This document shows, piece by piece, positions 31,866 through 43,242 of a stretch of DNA of 64,000 nt. Both the position numbers and the translations under genes were made by a program. The notes below the pieces were generated by a model. It searched no databases and was not told where the DNA came from. It saw only the letters and a list, made by a program, of their open reading frames with translations. Source of the DNA: Talaromyces rugulosus (Eukaryota > Ascomycota > Eurotiomycetes > Eurotiales > Trichocomaceae); the NCBI RefSeq assembly GCF_013368755.1, contig NC_049564.1, positions 566,001 to 630,000 on the forward strand, given 5' to 3'. Numbering within the stretch: position 1 is the first letter of the stretch; the number at the start of each line of letters is the position of its first letter.

Positions 31866-34340
31866 TGTCGCATCGGGCCTAGCCGACCGCTCAAGGTATG
31901 CAGCATGCATCCATGGCTGACTGTCTGTTCTCGTGGAGGTGGCAAGCAGATAACATGGAGTCACATGGAACGGTCGTTGTTATTGTCCTTTTCCGGCGGA
32001 GTATTCCGTAAACCTGGACTTTGATACTGTGATGTCAACCGTGAATAATGGAATTAGGCTTTGGCAGCCTATTCTTGGGAGGTCGCAACCATGGTCGGAC
32101 AATGGGAATTAAATGTTAAAAGAATATAAAGATTCCAGCAAGGGAGTTAACCAAAGGTATGAGCATATAACCACCGAATATTAATAGTAAGCAATAGCGG
32201 CGAGGCGATCGGCGTGGGCATGAATAATAAGATTGTTAGTATTACAATTTTATAACAGTGGGTTTCTGTGGAGATTGCTGGAGAATTTGGATTTCCGCCC
32301 CACTGGTTGTGAGCTATGGCCGAGGGAAGATAACAAGGATGGAAAATAATAATGAACAGTGGAGAGAAGATGACTAAGACGAGACAACGAGAAGAGAGGA
32401 AGACTGGAGGAGCGAAGAGCGAAGGAGCGCTAGAAGGAGAGGGAAAAAAATAAGAAAGGGCTAGGGCTGAGAGCGGCTGTCTTTGTGTGTGTGTGTGTAA
32501 ATTGTCAATAAGAAAAGTATAATAAATGCATACATACATATAGTCTATATATGTATATACATTTATATATATACATAAATATAAAAAAAACCAATACAAA
32601 CCAACCAAATGTGAATCACATAATAAACAAATACAAAAGTAAAGTAGTATAACAATAAGCCGATGCAAGGCGTGCAGCGAGCTGAGGCTGCGACGGAAAC
32701 GGCGGCGAGTGATAGGCGCTGGCAAACAGCCGACGCTAGCCCGGCGTCACAGCAGGGTGGAGACTGTCAGGCTGGCGGTTCGCTAGTCGGCGCCACCACG
32801 AGCGACTGTGTTGGCTGAGGATCTTGCGATTGTGCCAGCTGAGGAGCAAACCGTAAATAGCAAATAGTAGTAAATAATAGATACGGATGGATAATGTCTG
32901 TATTACCATCCTATATAACGTTGTGGTTGCCATGCCCGCGTTGAGAATAATGCCATGATGAGAGCTCATCCTGCGACCCATCGGATACGGCAGAGTGGAT
33001 CGTATGCACCATGCCCGTTCGGGCACAGTGGGTCGCGGCCCCGTCGTCTCCAGGAAACTAGGCTGCATCCGGGCTAGGGGGACCCGGCCAGACAGGGAGG
33101 GGGGCGCTATGCCGCTTTGAGGCTTGGCGGCTGGCACTGGGAGCTTTCGGCTGCAGCCCACGGGCCACATTGCTGTCCTCCAGTGCCCACACCCCCCTTT
33201 CGGCTGGGCTCCACCTGCCTCTTCCACCGAGGGTGACACTGACATCTTGTCTTTGTTGCGTGCGTCGCGCCCCCCCCACCCCCGGTTAGTGCCACACATG
33301 GCGTCGCCAAGACTAGTGCTGGACCCCGTAGCATTTGCACAGGATTATGATTATTATTATCCGTATTATTATCTGTTTCACCAATTGATCGACAGACACC
33401 TGACTCTGGGGAGATGAAGCAGCTAGCGCGCGATCGATGGCTGCAGATTAGCTGGCTGGCTGGTCCTTCCTTGACTCTACATAGCAGCTAAAAGAATATA
33501 CTCCGGACAGAATTGACTCTTCAGTAGCATGATCGCTGACTAAGGCCGGCCGCGCTAGGCCGCATTCGGCCGCCAGTGACACAGGTCACAGTGATCGGGG
33601 ACGCCAAGCGCCCATCGGCCTTTTGCCCCCCTGGACTAAGCCGGGCTCTAGGGCCAGAGCCTAAATCGGTGCCCACCTCGCGCTAGTCCCAGCTGGGCGC
33701 CGCCTGCCCAGCACAGCAACATTTGCTCCAGCTGCACAACCACTAGCGCCGCTTGGCAAAAATCACCGTCTCCCGCCCGCCCCTCGAACCCCGTTCGGGT
33801 CGTTTTCCCTACAGCCGCCAGCCCATCGTCCGTTTTTCCCCCTTCCCCTGCTCTCTCTTCTTCCTCCTCCTCTCTTCCTCCCTCGCTGCCTCACCCTCTT
33901 CCCCCTCCCCCCATCTCCCTATCGTCGCGTGCATCTCGTCTGCCCCTGCGACACCCTCGCTTTTCTCCCTGTCATCTTCTTTCCCCTTCTCCCTGCTTTA
34001 CTGCCCGCCGGCACCCGGTTAGGTGCAGACCTCTCAGCCCGACCGAGTGAGTGGCTGGCCTGGCTCTCCGCTGACACGCCACGCTTCCTGTCGCCAGTCC
34101 ATTCATCCATCTGCACACCCACCGGCGCGTCCACTTGCGTCTATTCAACCCTGCTGTCGATTTAATCGCCTTTTTTTCTCTTTCTGTTTCTCTTCTTGTT
34201 GTATTTCCTCGTTTTGTTTTAGTGCTTTTTTTTTTTTTTGGTTGCTGCTGTGTGTCGTGTGGACATTGGATAACTGCCTGCGCGAAACACTGCGGACGAC
34301 TTATTCTCTCTCGCACGACGCGCACCATTGAGACGCAACA
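31866..34340. other. Long 5' region of the corepressor gene
   Basis: No supported gene. Holds a TG microsatellite (about 32487-32499), TATA-like repeats (32530-32600) and, from about 33 kb, GC-rich and pyrimidine-rich DNA leading to the ssnF start. The long minus-strand frames at 32147-32725 and 32736-33299 are low-complexity shadows. A long mRNA leader is likely, as in homologues. Confidence 0.5.
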
Positions 34341-37137
34341 ATGGCACACCCTCAACCGTCACCTCCTGGAGGCGTTCCTCCTCAACATCATGGCCACTTG
34401 GCTGCCCATGCCCAAGTCAACGGTCATATTCCCGTGCAGTCGCAGGGTCAAAAAGGCCCGCACCTGAACACCGCCCAAAAGATTGCTACTCTCAATGAGC
34501 AAGTATGGCTCCAAATCGGTAAGCACTCGCGCGCGCGCTCTCTCTTTCTCTTCAATACACACGCCAATACTGACCTCACAAACAGGCAGCGTCACCGAGT
34601 TGATGGGCGAGCTCGACGGCGCCATGGGCGCCTATGAGCAAGCTCTCCGACACAACCAGTGGTCCATCGCCGCAATGACTGCCATTTCCCAGATTTTGCG
34701 CACTAGGGAGCAGTTTCCCAAAGCAATCGAGTATCTACAAAATATTCTGAAGCTGGACCCCCAGAGCGGAGAGACATGGGGCAGTCTCGGTATGTATTAC
34801 CCTGTCACACGAACAAGTGTTCTGTGCCACCAAACCTGACTTTTTGTTGCTAGGACATTGCCATCTCATGATGGACAATCTCCAGGATGCCTACACATCA
34901 TACCAACAGGCATTGTACCACTTGCGTGATCCCAAGGTTTGTCGCCCTCGTTGAATCTCCGAGATCGCCGTTGCTAACCACACCTTCCGGCAGGAGCCAA
35001 AACTCTGGTACGGAATCGGCATCCTCTACGATCGCTATGGCTCGCTCGACCATGCCGAGGAGGCTTTCTCCCAGGTCATGCGCATGGCCCCCGACTTTGA
35101 AAAGGCCAACGAAATTTATTTCCGCCTCGGAATCATTTACAAACAGCAACAGAAATTCAGCCAGAGTCTGGAATGCTTCAAGTACATCGTCAACGATCCC
35201 CCTCGCCCACTCACCGAGGAAGACATCTATTTCCAAATTGGCCATGTACACGAGCAACAAAAAGACGTAAGTGACGGCGCCCTTCCCCCCTCCTTTTTAT
35301 GTCCCGTGCTGACCGTCGCACAAAGTTTGACGCTGCCCAAGCCGCCTATCGCCGAGTGCTTGACAAGGACCCAAACCATGCCAAGGTCCTGCAACAGCTC
35401 GGCTGGCTGTACCACCAGCAGAGCAACAGTTACGCAAGCCAAGAAAAGGCTATCGAATACCTGGAGAAATCCGTCAGCGCAGGTAAGCCTTTGCAAACAT
35501 TTCCAACATTTCCAACAAATAACAAACTAACGTTTTCCACAGACAATAACGATGCCCAAAGCTGGTACCTCCTCGGCCGCTGCTATATGTCGCAGCAAAA
35601 ATACCCCAAGGCATACGAGGCATACCAACAGGCAGTCTACCGCGACGGTCGTAACCCAACCTTCTGGTGCTCGATCGGTGTGCTCTACTACCAAATCAAC
35701 CAATATCGCGATGCCTTGGATGCCTACTCCCGTGCTATTCGCCTGAACCCGTACATCTCCGAAGTCTGGTATGATCTGGGAACACTATACGAGTCTTGCA
35801 ACAACCAAACTGCCGATGCCCTGGATGCGTACGGCCGCGCTGCCGACCTGGATCCGACCAATGTACATATCAAGGCTCGTTTGCAGCTGTTGCAGGGCCA
35901 GATGCAAGGGCAGACCCAAGCCAGTGCTCCAGCGCCTGTTCCTCAAGATGTTCACCCCCAGGCGTATCAAGCTCCTGGAGTCGGTGCTCCGCCAGCGCCT
36001 CAATGGGGAGCTCCTGCGCCCACCGGCGGTCCCCCTCCTCAGCCTCCAGCACCCCCTCGTCAGATTGCCGACTGGAATCGGGGCATCAATGAGCTTCAAA
36101 ATCCCCCTCCACCGCCTCCGTCCGGATATGACCAAAGGGACGCCCTCCGCGGCCCGGCTCCTGGCCAACACCCAAGTCCTCGCCCAGACTTGCCGCGATC
36201 ATCATTGCCCGAGCCTCGCGGCCCACAGCCTCGTTCTCCAGCACCCAACGCGTATCCTCCGACACACACTTTGCCTCAGCTGGCGCCTCCTGCTCCGGGT
36301 CCCCATGACCGCGCGCCAAATGGTGCTGGCTTCCGTGGCCCGCCTGGTCCCAACGGCGGGCCCGCTCCTGGTGGCCCCCCTCCTCCCTCTTATGGGCGCC
36401 CATTCACTCCTCCCACCGAAATCCGTCCCCTTCGTGACATCGCCGACCGTCCATCTTCACCCGGCTCCACGTATCCGCACCAACAATTCCATCACGGACC
36501 TAATACCGTTTCTGGAATTGCCGGGGGAGCTCCTCCACCGGCCGCGGCCATGACTGCGGCCGATGCTGCAGCTCGTGATAGGGACGATCGCCCACCATCT
36601 GCTATGAAGCGGGCCCGTGAATGGGGGGATAGTGGTGAAGGCGCCCCATCCAAGAAGATTGCCAACGAGGATAACCGTATCCGTCAGGATGATTTGAGTC
36701 GCCGTGTCACTCCTCCTAGAGATATTCACCGCCGCAGTTCCTCTGAGGCTCGTCGAGATGAACAGCGTCGTGCCAACGACAACTATCATCCTTCTGAGGC
36801 TGCGCACCACCCCCCGACGCTTCCCTCCATCCAGACTATGCCACACCCTTCTGGTACCTCTATCCCTCCCATGAATGAGGTCCCTCAATCTGCCTCTAAT
36901 CCTCCGTCTGCTGGCCCCGCTGCTGCATCTGTTAAAGAAGAAGGCAACCGCAAGGAGCAGGCCTCGTTGCATGAGCCTGCCGCTCGCAAGATGGACGTTG
37001 ACGAGGACTATGACGATGACGTTGAAGACGAGAAGCGCGCTGGAACTGGCCCCAAGGGCAGTCCTCATGGAAGCGCTGCTGCCAATGGTAACCACACCAA
37101 TGGAAACACAGGCTCGGCCAAGCCGGAATCTGCTTAG
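34341..37137 (+). CDS. ssnF: SsnF/Cyc8 (Ssn6) general transcriptional corepressor
   Basis: Nuclear TPR protein that pairs with the Tup1/RcoA WD40 protein to repress many genes. Six exons (34341-34518, 34586-34789, 34854-34936, 34994-35266, 35326-35482, 35543-37137; 2490 nt) give 829 aa. Ten or so TPR units run from about residue 45 to 395; typical blocks are QVWLQIGSVTELMGELDGAM, YGIGILYDRYGSLDHAEEAF, YFQIGHVHEQQKDFDAAQAA, WYLLGRCYMSQQKYPKAYEA and VWYDLGTLYESCNNQTADAL. The rest is a Pro/Gly/Gln-rich disordered region (APTGGPPPQPPAPPRQIADW) with a basic patch and an acidic end (DEDYDDDVEDEKRAG). All five introns are GT-AG and lie in the TPR half. Intact. Confidence 0.95.
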
Positions 37138-37863
37138 GACGATCCTTATAAAGAATCGGTTATGAAATACTTTCTTTCGCGACACGATTTCCTTACAAAT
37201 GGTCAATTTTCAAGCTGTCTTTTCTGTGACTTTCTTCTGTTATTGTAACCTACGATTGTATTTGAGCAGATGGCGTTGTGTTTTTTTTTTTTATGGGTTG
37301 GTACCAACGAGCCGGATAGCTGTGGAGAGGGCTTTTCTTGCACTGTCTTTTTTATGATTTTGAAATTCGGTTTCTTTTTTTTCTATCTCTCTGTGTCACT
37401 CCACTTTTGAGCACGAACATTCCTATGTTTTGAAATGACCGCGCTTTTTTCCAAAAATTGTCTTTTTCCCCAATTCCCCCTTTATTATTTTTTTCTTGTT
37501 TCTTTAATATTTTGGGACTCGAGAATTTTATGATGGTGTTATAGTCGACCATTATTTCGGAACATGAATATGGAATCATTGACTTTGCACAGAATTATCA
37601 AATATGCATGACCATTGGAATCTAGAATGTGAAGTGACTGAATACTAGATAGAGGATTTGACATTGTACTTCGTAAAATTTTGTCAGAAACCAATGCAAC
37701 CAACTAAACGATCCGGTGGTACTATGGCCTCATCAATAGACAACTTGTGTGGGCGAAGCTCAAAGTACAATTCCCTAGGAGGTAGTTCTATCTCCAGGAC
37801 ATCCGCCTGCTATCTATCCACGTACTTTCCCCTTTCCCCGAAAGGGAAATATCTTTTGACTGG
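37138..37863. other. ssnF 3' region and spacer
   Basis: T-rich DNA with several poly-T runs, likely 3' UTR and downstream spacer. No gene seen. Confidence 0.5.
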
Positions 37864-37869
37864 TATAAA
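37864..37869 (+). promoter_or_regulatory. TATA box of the small secreted protein gene
   Basis: TATAAA about 150 bp upstream of ATG 38015, with a CT-rich tract after it and an AAGCAAAG-repeat leader just before the ATG. Confidence 0.5.
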
Positions 37870-38014
37870 GTAGGATGAATCTGTTTTTCATCTTTTTCGT
37901 CCTCTCATCTTCTCGCCTTTTCTCAAAGCTTGTACGTTGCACTTGATACTCTACTCACATCACCCTACTCTTAGCAAAGCAAAGAAAAACAAAGCAAAGA
38001 GAAGCGAAGCAACC

Positions 38015-38320
38015 ATGAAGCTTCTCGCTTCTACCTCGGCCCTCTCGGCCCTGATGTTCATCACCATCACCGCCGCTCTGTCCATGACCGAGCCACTCGA
38101 CAACGAACCAGATATCACCGTCTCTATCCTGTCAATCACAAAGACGCAAACTGAAACTACAACTGCAACCTCAACCGATACTGACACTGTGACGGCACTG
38201 TCACTTCCATTACTACCAAAAACCGTGTCCCCATCCGGATCCGTCATAGTACCCGTGGTAGGAGTAGAGTCTCCAACAACACTCGCCCGCTGTGATGACG
38301 ACGAATTGCAGAAAACATAG
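38015..38320 (+). CDS. Small secreted Thr/Ser-rich protein
   Basis: 101 aa, single exon. MKLLASTSALSALMFITITA is a signal peptide with likely cleavage after AALS or nearby. The mature part is acidic then Thr-rich (TKTQTETTTATSTDTDTVTA) with a hydrophobic PSGSVIVPVVGVESP and a single Cys near the end (LARCDDDELQKT), so it is not a typical cysteine-rich effector. ATG 38015 is chosen over the upstream in-frame ATG at 37937 because it starts the signal peptide and has a TATA box and A-rich leader. O-glycosylated cell-wall or secreted protein is the best guess; no family recognised. Confidence 0.6.
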   Translation: MKLLASTSALSALMFITITAALSMTEPLDNEPDITVSILSITKTQTETTTATSTDTDTVTALSLPLLPKTVSPSGSVIVPVVGVESPTTLARCDDDELQKT

Positions 38321-38506
38321 CCACCCCGAAAACAAAAAGGGCCACCACGAGCCGACTTTTGATAGGGAAAATGTGGGGTTTTTTTATGAATCTGGCGACG
38401 CGGTTTTGTACTCACGATTAAAATAGAATGGGTTTAGTGTTGAATCGGTGCCCCAGCACTCTTAAGAACATTTGCTATATCAACCATGTTTTCTATTTGT
38501 TCTAGT

Positions 38507-38626
38507 ACATACGACCATAGGGTGTGGAAAACAGGGCTTCCCGTCCGCTCAGCCGTACTTAAGCCACACGCCGGCTGGTTAGTAGTTGGGTGGGTGACCA
38601 CCAGCGAATCCCAGCTGTTGTATGTT
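38507..38626 (+). rRNA. 5S ribosomal RNA gene
   Basis: Complete 120-nt 5S rRNA beginning ACATACGACCATAGGGTGTG and ending GTTGTATGTT with a T5 run (38625-38629). Intergenic. It differs from the intronic copy at one base (A where 3643 has G). Both copies are preceded by CTAGT. Confidence 0.95.
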
Positions 38627-39133
38627 TTTGCTCACCTGTTTTTTGTCACTCGTTGGGACATCTGTTCTTGCCGCTTTACTCTTCAGCCCCTTCAGGCACC
38701 TTCACCTGAACGCCCTGAAGCCCTCTCTATTCTTCACCCGAACACCCTGAAGGCCCCTAAAGCGCTGACGTGGCCCCTTCGGCTAAAATTTCCCTCTCTC
38801 CCACCCTCCCGCTCGCGTCCTAGTCCCATCTTTCCTTTTTTTTGGTGGCCTGATCTGAGCGGAGCTAATTACGGAAAATAGATTCACCGTGGGTATTACA
38901 ACGTCTGGTCTGGTCTGGTCTTGGTTATCTCTTCTCCAAGGACGCCGTGAAGATTCTAACCAAAGAAGAGGTGCAGAAACGAATGGCTCGGTCCTATCGA
39001 AATAACCACAACTGAAGAGCTCTCCTGTGGCCGAACGTGTGGAGTACTTCACCAAATAAAACCGAATTAAACTTGCGGCCTACTTATTCTCCTGGATAGA
39101 CCAATGTGGCTCCTACTACCTGCAATGAAGTAT
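38627..39133. other. Intergenic region
   Basis: No supported gene; a frame running on from the 5S gene (38486-38881) is spurious. Confidence 0.5.
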
Positions 39134-39697
39134 TTAAATATTTATATATCTGGTATTGGCTCCGGGTTCCACAGCAGTAGACAAGCGTTTGCTTCGGACC
39201 GTCTTTACATTTTTTTTGATGACTATAGTGAGGTCACTGTAGACCTCCCCAACAGGCTTTGATGATACCGGCGGAAATGCTCGACTTCTGTTAATATTTC
39301 TCTGCCGTCGCTCTCTCTGACGCTCCTTCTCAAACTCGCGACTCAACAGTTCGAAGTGCTTGGCAAGGTTTGAGATGCGGGGGGACTTTTCCCGTGGAAT
39401 TGAACGACGAATGGGCTTCAGTGCTGAAAGCCCAAGCCTCTCGCTCAAACGTTGTCTCTCGCTCTGGATGAACGGAATAGCATTGTCATGAAAATAACGT
39501 ACTCGCAAGAATTCTGTCTTGCTGAAACCGTCTGCATCTTCCCAGGACGGGCTTTCAGTGGTAACCTCAGTAGATTCCACAGGCAGCTGATCAATGCGCT
39601 TACCCTCGACAGCCTCGGAGATACATCCGCAATTAAGGCTAGACGAGGTGTCAATACTATAGGTCTCGGACTCTTCGTGATATTTTTCGTGTAACAT
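39134..39697 (-). pseudogene. Isolated fragment resembling a Fab1/PIKfyve linker
   Basis: Open frame of 187 aa without a credible promoter. Its C-terminal part reads SIPREKSPRISNLAKHFELL then SREFEKERQRERRQRNINRS and SSKPVGEVYSD. That SNLAKHFxxLSREFEKERQ-type block is, from memory, a conserved linker of fungal 1-phosphatidylinositol-3-phosphate 5-kinases (Fab1). No chaperonin-like or kinase domain lies nearby, so this is at most a captured or degraded piece. The preceding segment (about 110 aa) is not recognised. Alternatively it is the tail of the ubiquitin-like relic upstream. Confidence 0.35.
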
Positions 39698-39711
39698 ACC
39701 ATTTGATCTTG

Positions 39712-40260
39712 TTATCCCGACCGATTCGCTCTGTTTCGTGCATAACAGATACGACAGCTACTATTGTTGACCGCACCGTGACGCTGGAAAGCCATAGTCA
39801 TGTGAATGATCGCCCCTGGCACGACTTTAGAGTCCCAATTGTCAGAGGAGATATCTGTAGTAAGTTCCTTATCCTCCAGCACATATTCGTTCTGATCGAT
39901 TTTCGAATGCCAGCACCTATTTTGAAAGAGAACCCGCAGAAAATTATGCAAGTTCTTCCCCGGAGTAGGATTTCGTAAGCAACAGTCTTCATATTATGCA
40001 TTTGGATAGCGATATACCTGTTTAGAGTCGCAGAACATTTGGGGGGTAGGTATGCGACTGTCATTTCTGGTTGCTTCAAAAAGGAATACTGGCTGACCAA
40101 GGGCAGTTAGACCCCCCCCCCGGGAATCTGGCCTGGCACATGCATACCATGGTATTGCCACAGATATTGAAGTATGTCCTTGAGTACTGCGTCTATTGGA
40201 ATTTGATCATCTGGCTCGTCTCTTGCGCGTTGATCGCGGCTGTAGAGACATGACGAACAC
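39712..40260 (-). pseudogene. Remnant of a fungal ubiquitin-like-domain protein
   Basis: Frames on - read DEPDDQIPIDAVLKDILQYL, then FLRVLFQNRCWHSKIDQNEY and VLEDKELTTDISSDNWDSKV with VPGAIIHMTMAF and a short SSCRICYARN. This is the order of the ubiquitin-like fold and CxxC tail in fungal proteins that usually carry a PigL_N-type N-terminus. Frame changes and the absence of a joined start argue for a relic. The region to 40940 upstream (MADVVGEDTLLGAEFLGP at 40938) may be its remote 5' part. Confidence 0.4.
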
Positions 40261-41457
40261 CCTTAGTATATATTCCAGGTGCCGATAGAACTGGATGTAG
40301 GAGTCAAGGAGAGAACATACCAAAGGTAATTTATAAGAAAGCTTATCCGATCTTGCTGGCCCCGCTGTAAATCTTTGACATCGCTCGACTTGCATGCGCA
40401 TATATCCACATTTACAACAAAGCTGCGAATAAACTTCTCGCAGCTATCCAGAAAGGCCGTAACGATGATGCTTCGACGGCATTCAGGCGAAGTTGGAGAT
40501 TGAGAAGGCGATTTAGGCGACCGGTGATTAAACCGATTGGTATGGATTGAAGAGAGACGCTGTTGAGTTTGAAGAAGTGTTGACTTGATCTTAGCGCGAG
40601 GTTTGCGGTGAACTCACATTAATGGGCGATCGGCGAGACAAAAACGCGGTAAGAATATTGGAAAGAAGCTGTCGAGTGTGAAGAAGAATCGTTTGAACCT
40701 GTTCTCTTTAGCAACCAATACAAAGGCGTGAAATTGGAACAACACCCACTGTATCGAAGTCGAGAATAAAATACTGATGACCGGCGGATACAGGTTTGGA
40801 ATTCACTATAACAAGCTGTTTCCCATGGCCTCCAACAATGTAGTTGTTGGTCGGAGAGTATGTCGCATGGGTGCGATTCACATGCGGGCCTAAGAATTCT
40901 GCGCCCAACAGCGTATCTTCCCCGACCACATCAGCCATCACTCCGAGGACCGACCGATGGCCGTTGACAGCGGACAGAGAACAATGAGCTGGTGCAAAGA
41001 GGCCAACAAAGATAGCGTGATCAGGCCGCGGAGGTCATTGTTGGAGGTGTGGTATGGCTGGATTTGGCGCTCAAATGGCGGGGCCTCGGGGCGGCTTGTA
41101 TATTTGTACAAACTCGACAACAAAGGGGGCTTGTTCGTGGTGAGCTGAGCCCGTCTATGCAGCGACCAGTGACAGGAGGGTTTCCAGCACGACAGATCTA
41201 CTGGGAAATGTTTACTGCTTGTGACATGGTCTCTCAACTCAGCTGGAGTTCGACTACTGCAAAGCGATGTGACGAGATGCTCTCGGCGCAGGCGCAGCCT
41301 GCATTTGGGATTGCCATTGGTTGCACTAGAGCCCGGAAGTACGTGGCAAAGCCCGGATGCGGAGTATCATTGCTACCACGTATTTGTATTTTGTCTCGTT
41401 TACATCAACCGACTCTGCTCTTCTAACCCATAGCGATCTGGCCTTCTGCGTGGAGCG

Positions 41458-42380
41458 ATGGCAGCAGAAGCAGTTGGACTCACTGCCAGCATCATCACCC
41501 TGGTGGATGGGACATATCAGAGCAGCAGACGGCTGTACGAATTCATCGACGGCTTTCGGACCGCCTCGCAGACACTGAGCGATCTCCATGGAGAGAGCTA
41601 TCAACGGTTCAGTGGCTTCTGGAAGCTCTCAAGAATAAGCTGAGGCGCATAGACTACCAGACCTTGGCCGAGGGAATGAGAATATGCTTGCAGGACTTCA
41701 AACCCTCCATGGAAGCCTGTAGCAAAGCCTGCTATGAGTTCAGAGGGAAGGTGGCACATATTACATCCCATTCGACAGAGGATCAGATCAGCTGGCGGGA
41801 CAAGGCCCGGCTTCAGTTTGAGGAGAAAGGAATCACGGCTTTCAAACACCGCATCGGTAGCCACAAGTCAACTATCAACATTGCGCTGGGGCTGTTGACG
41901 TTGTAGGTCTAGTCAAGTATGTTGCCACTCTTGAAAAGAAGGCTAAGCGATCTCCGACTGTAGCTTGTCTTCGGACCAAAATCGGGAAACCCTCCAAGAG
42001 CTCCAAAACAATATCACTACCGCAATGAGCGAGATCTCAGGTCAAATGGAGGGTTTAGATATTGGCATCCAGTCACTGTCGAGCGCAGCCATCTCCGGGC
42101 ATTACGGAGCGGTTGTCGACACCCTCGAGGCTATGAAGTTAGTATGCGGGAGTGCTTGAAGATGTGCACAAGTGCAGTGGACGCCCTACCCTCGGGCGGC
42201 GGTTCTTCTATCAAGATGATGGAGGTATTTGACAAGGCAAAGCAGTTTGTCGTGCTCACTACCGGTAAAAGTGGTCTTGTCAGCAAGATGAGTGCCCATA
42301 ACGAAGGCCGCCAAGCTCTATTTGACAAGGTTCGCGAGGGTGGCGAGAGTGAGCTAGTGAAGGAATTCTTTCGCGACTGA
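41458..42380 (+). pseudogene. Frameshifted PigL_N-type (fungal N-terminal helical domain) gene
   Basis: Starts MAAEAVGLTASIITLVDGTY, the N-terminal helical domain shared by azaphilone-cluster protein L and many fungal NLR-like proteins. After SDLHGE an indel (near 41593) shifts the frame; the next frame continues LKNKLRRIDYQTLAEGMRIC through GLLTL. An intron (GTAGGT to CTGTAG, about 41902-41963) joins to SSDQNRETLQELQNNITTAM and MEGLDIGIQSLSSAAISGHY. A second shift near 42145 leads into ECLKMCTSAVDALPSGGGSS and VREGGESELVKEFFRD then stop. Two frame breaks in otherwise well-kept coding sequence indicate recent loss. Confidence 0.7.
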
Positions 42381-42727
42381 ATACCAAAATTCGCAAGCCC
42401 ACGGTCCACTGTCCTTGAACCATTCAGCTCCGGAGCAGCCTTTTTCATAGACACTTGGAGCTGTCCATATGTTATCTGAACTCGCCCGAATTATTATTCG
42501 AGTCATTTGATATCTGTTGGGATCACCAGCTGGGTAACGTGTACAATGTGAAAAGTGTTTATGCTCCTTAGGTACAAGTTGGTTAATTCATGTATGTCTT
42601 CTTCTCCTGTCTTTTAGGTCCAATTGGAAAACATCCCTGGATCCCAAACGCCGACGCTCGGCGGTCACAACACTGAAGCCGCAGCTTAGCGCAAGAATGC
42701 GTACACTAAGCTCAGGAATGCTATCTA

Positions 42728-42771
42728 ACATATTCCACAACCCACCCGGGCCACCCAAGCATGCCCGGCCA
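42728..42771 (+). repeat. Orphan terminal inverted repeat of a related Fot1/Pogo element
   Basis: After a TA, ACATATTCCACAACCCACCC and GGCCACCCAAGCATGCCCGG closely match the 49-bp repeat at 12939, with further similarity inward. No matching opposite end was found, so it is one end of a lost or deleted element. Confidence 0.65.
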
Positions 42772-42890
42772 CGTGTAATCCTATATAAAATGACCATTTT
42801 TTAAGATCAAAAATATCAACTTTTATGGGAGCACACGGTGTATGTACATACACATAAAAGATGAAGAAGCTTCAAATTCAGGGTAAAAGA

Positions 42891-43242
42891 TGTTAATTGA
42901 TGATGTCTAAGTTCTAAGTTGCGTTCTATGCATCAAACGGTTTATATAGAACCTGTGCACGTGATCATACACGTGACGAGAGACCGTGTGAGGCTCTTCT
43001 GAAACTAGTTAACTTAGGATATAGAGACGCTTATGTCACGGCATCAGGCCGGTTCGTTGCTGTAGCGTAGATGGACCAATCAGGACGTAGCTAAGACCCA
43101 CCAGACGATATAACCATATCGTTCGATCTCGTCCTTCTTGTTTCTTTCTTTTCTCTTCTTCTTCGTGCTTAGAATTTCTAGTTACAGAATCAAATACATT
43201 ATCGAAGCATCCTTTGAATCTCCCTGACAGCTTATCTTAACA
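42891..43242 (+). mobile_element. Possible solo LTR
   Basis: 352 bp starting TGTTAA and ending TTAACA, the inverted TG...CA ends of LTR retrotransposons. It contains a TATA-like GATATAACC (about 43108) and a pyrimidine-rich stretch downstream. No 5-bp target duplication was seen (AAAGA versus TGCTA), which weakens the call. Confidence 0.3.

Noticed and set aside
32147..32725. 192-aa minus-strand open frame
   Set aside because: Made of microsatellite and AT-rich DNA (TG and TATA repeats), hydrophobic low-complexity translation, no start context or family motif.
32736..33299. 187-aa minus-strand open frame
   Set aside because: Runs through GC-rich ssnF upstream DNA with competing overlapping frames and no motif; better read as non-coding leader.
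34359..34625. Antisense frames over ssnF and other GC-rich genes
   Set aside because: They mirror well-supported exons and have no independent support.
36457..37206. 249-aa antisense frame under the ssnF C-terminus
   Set aside because: Shadow of the Pro-rich coding sequence on the other strand.
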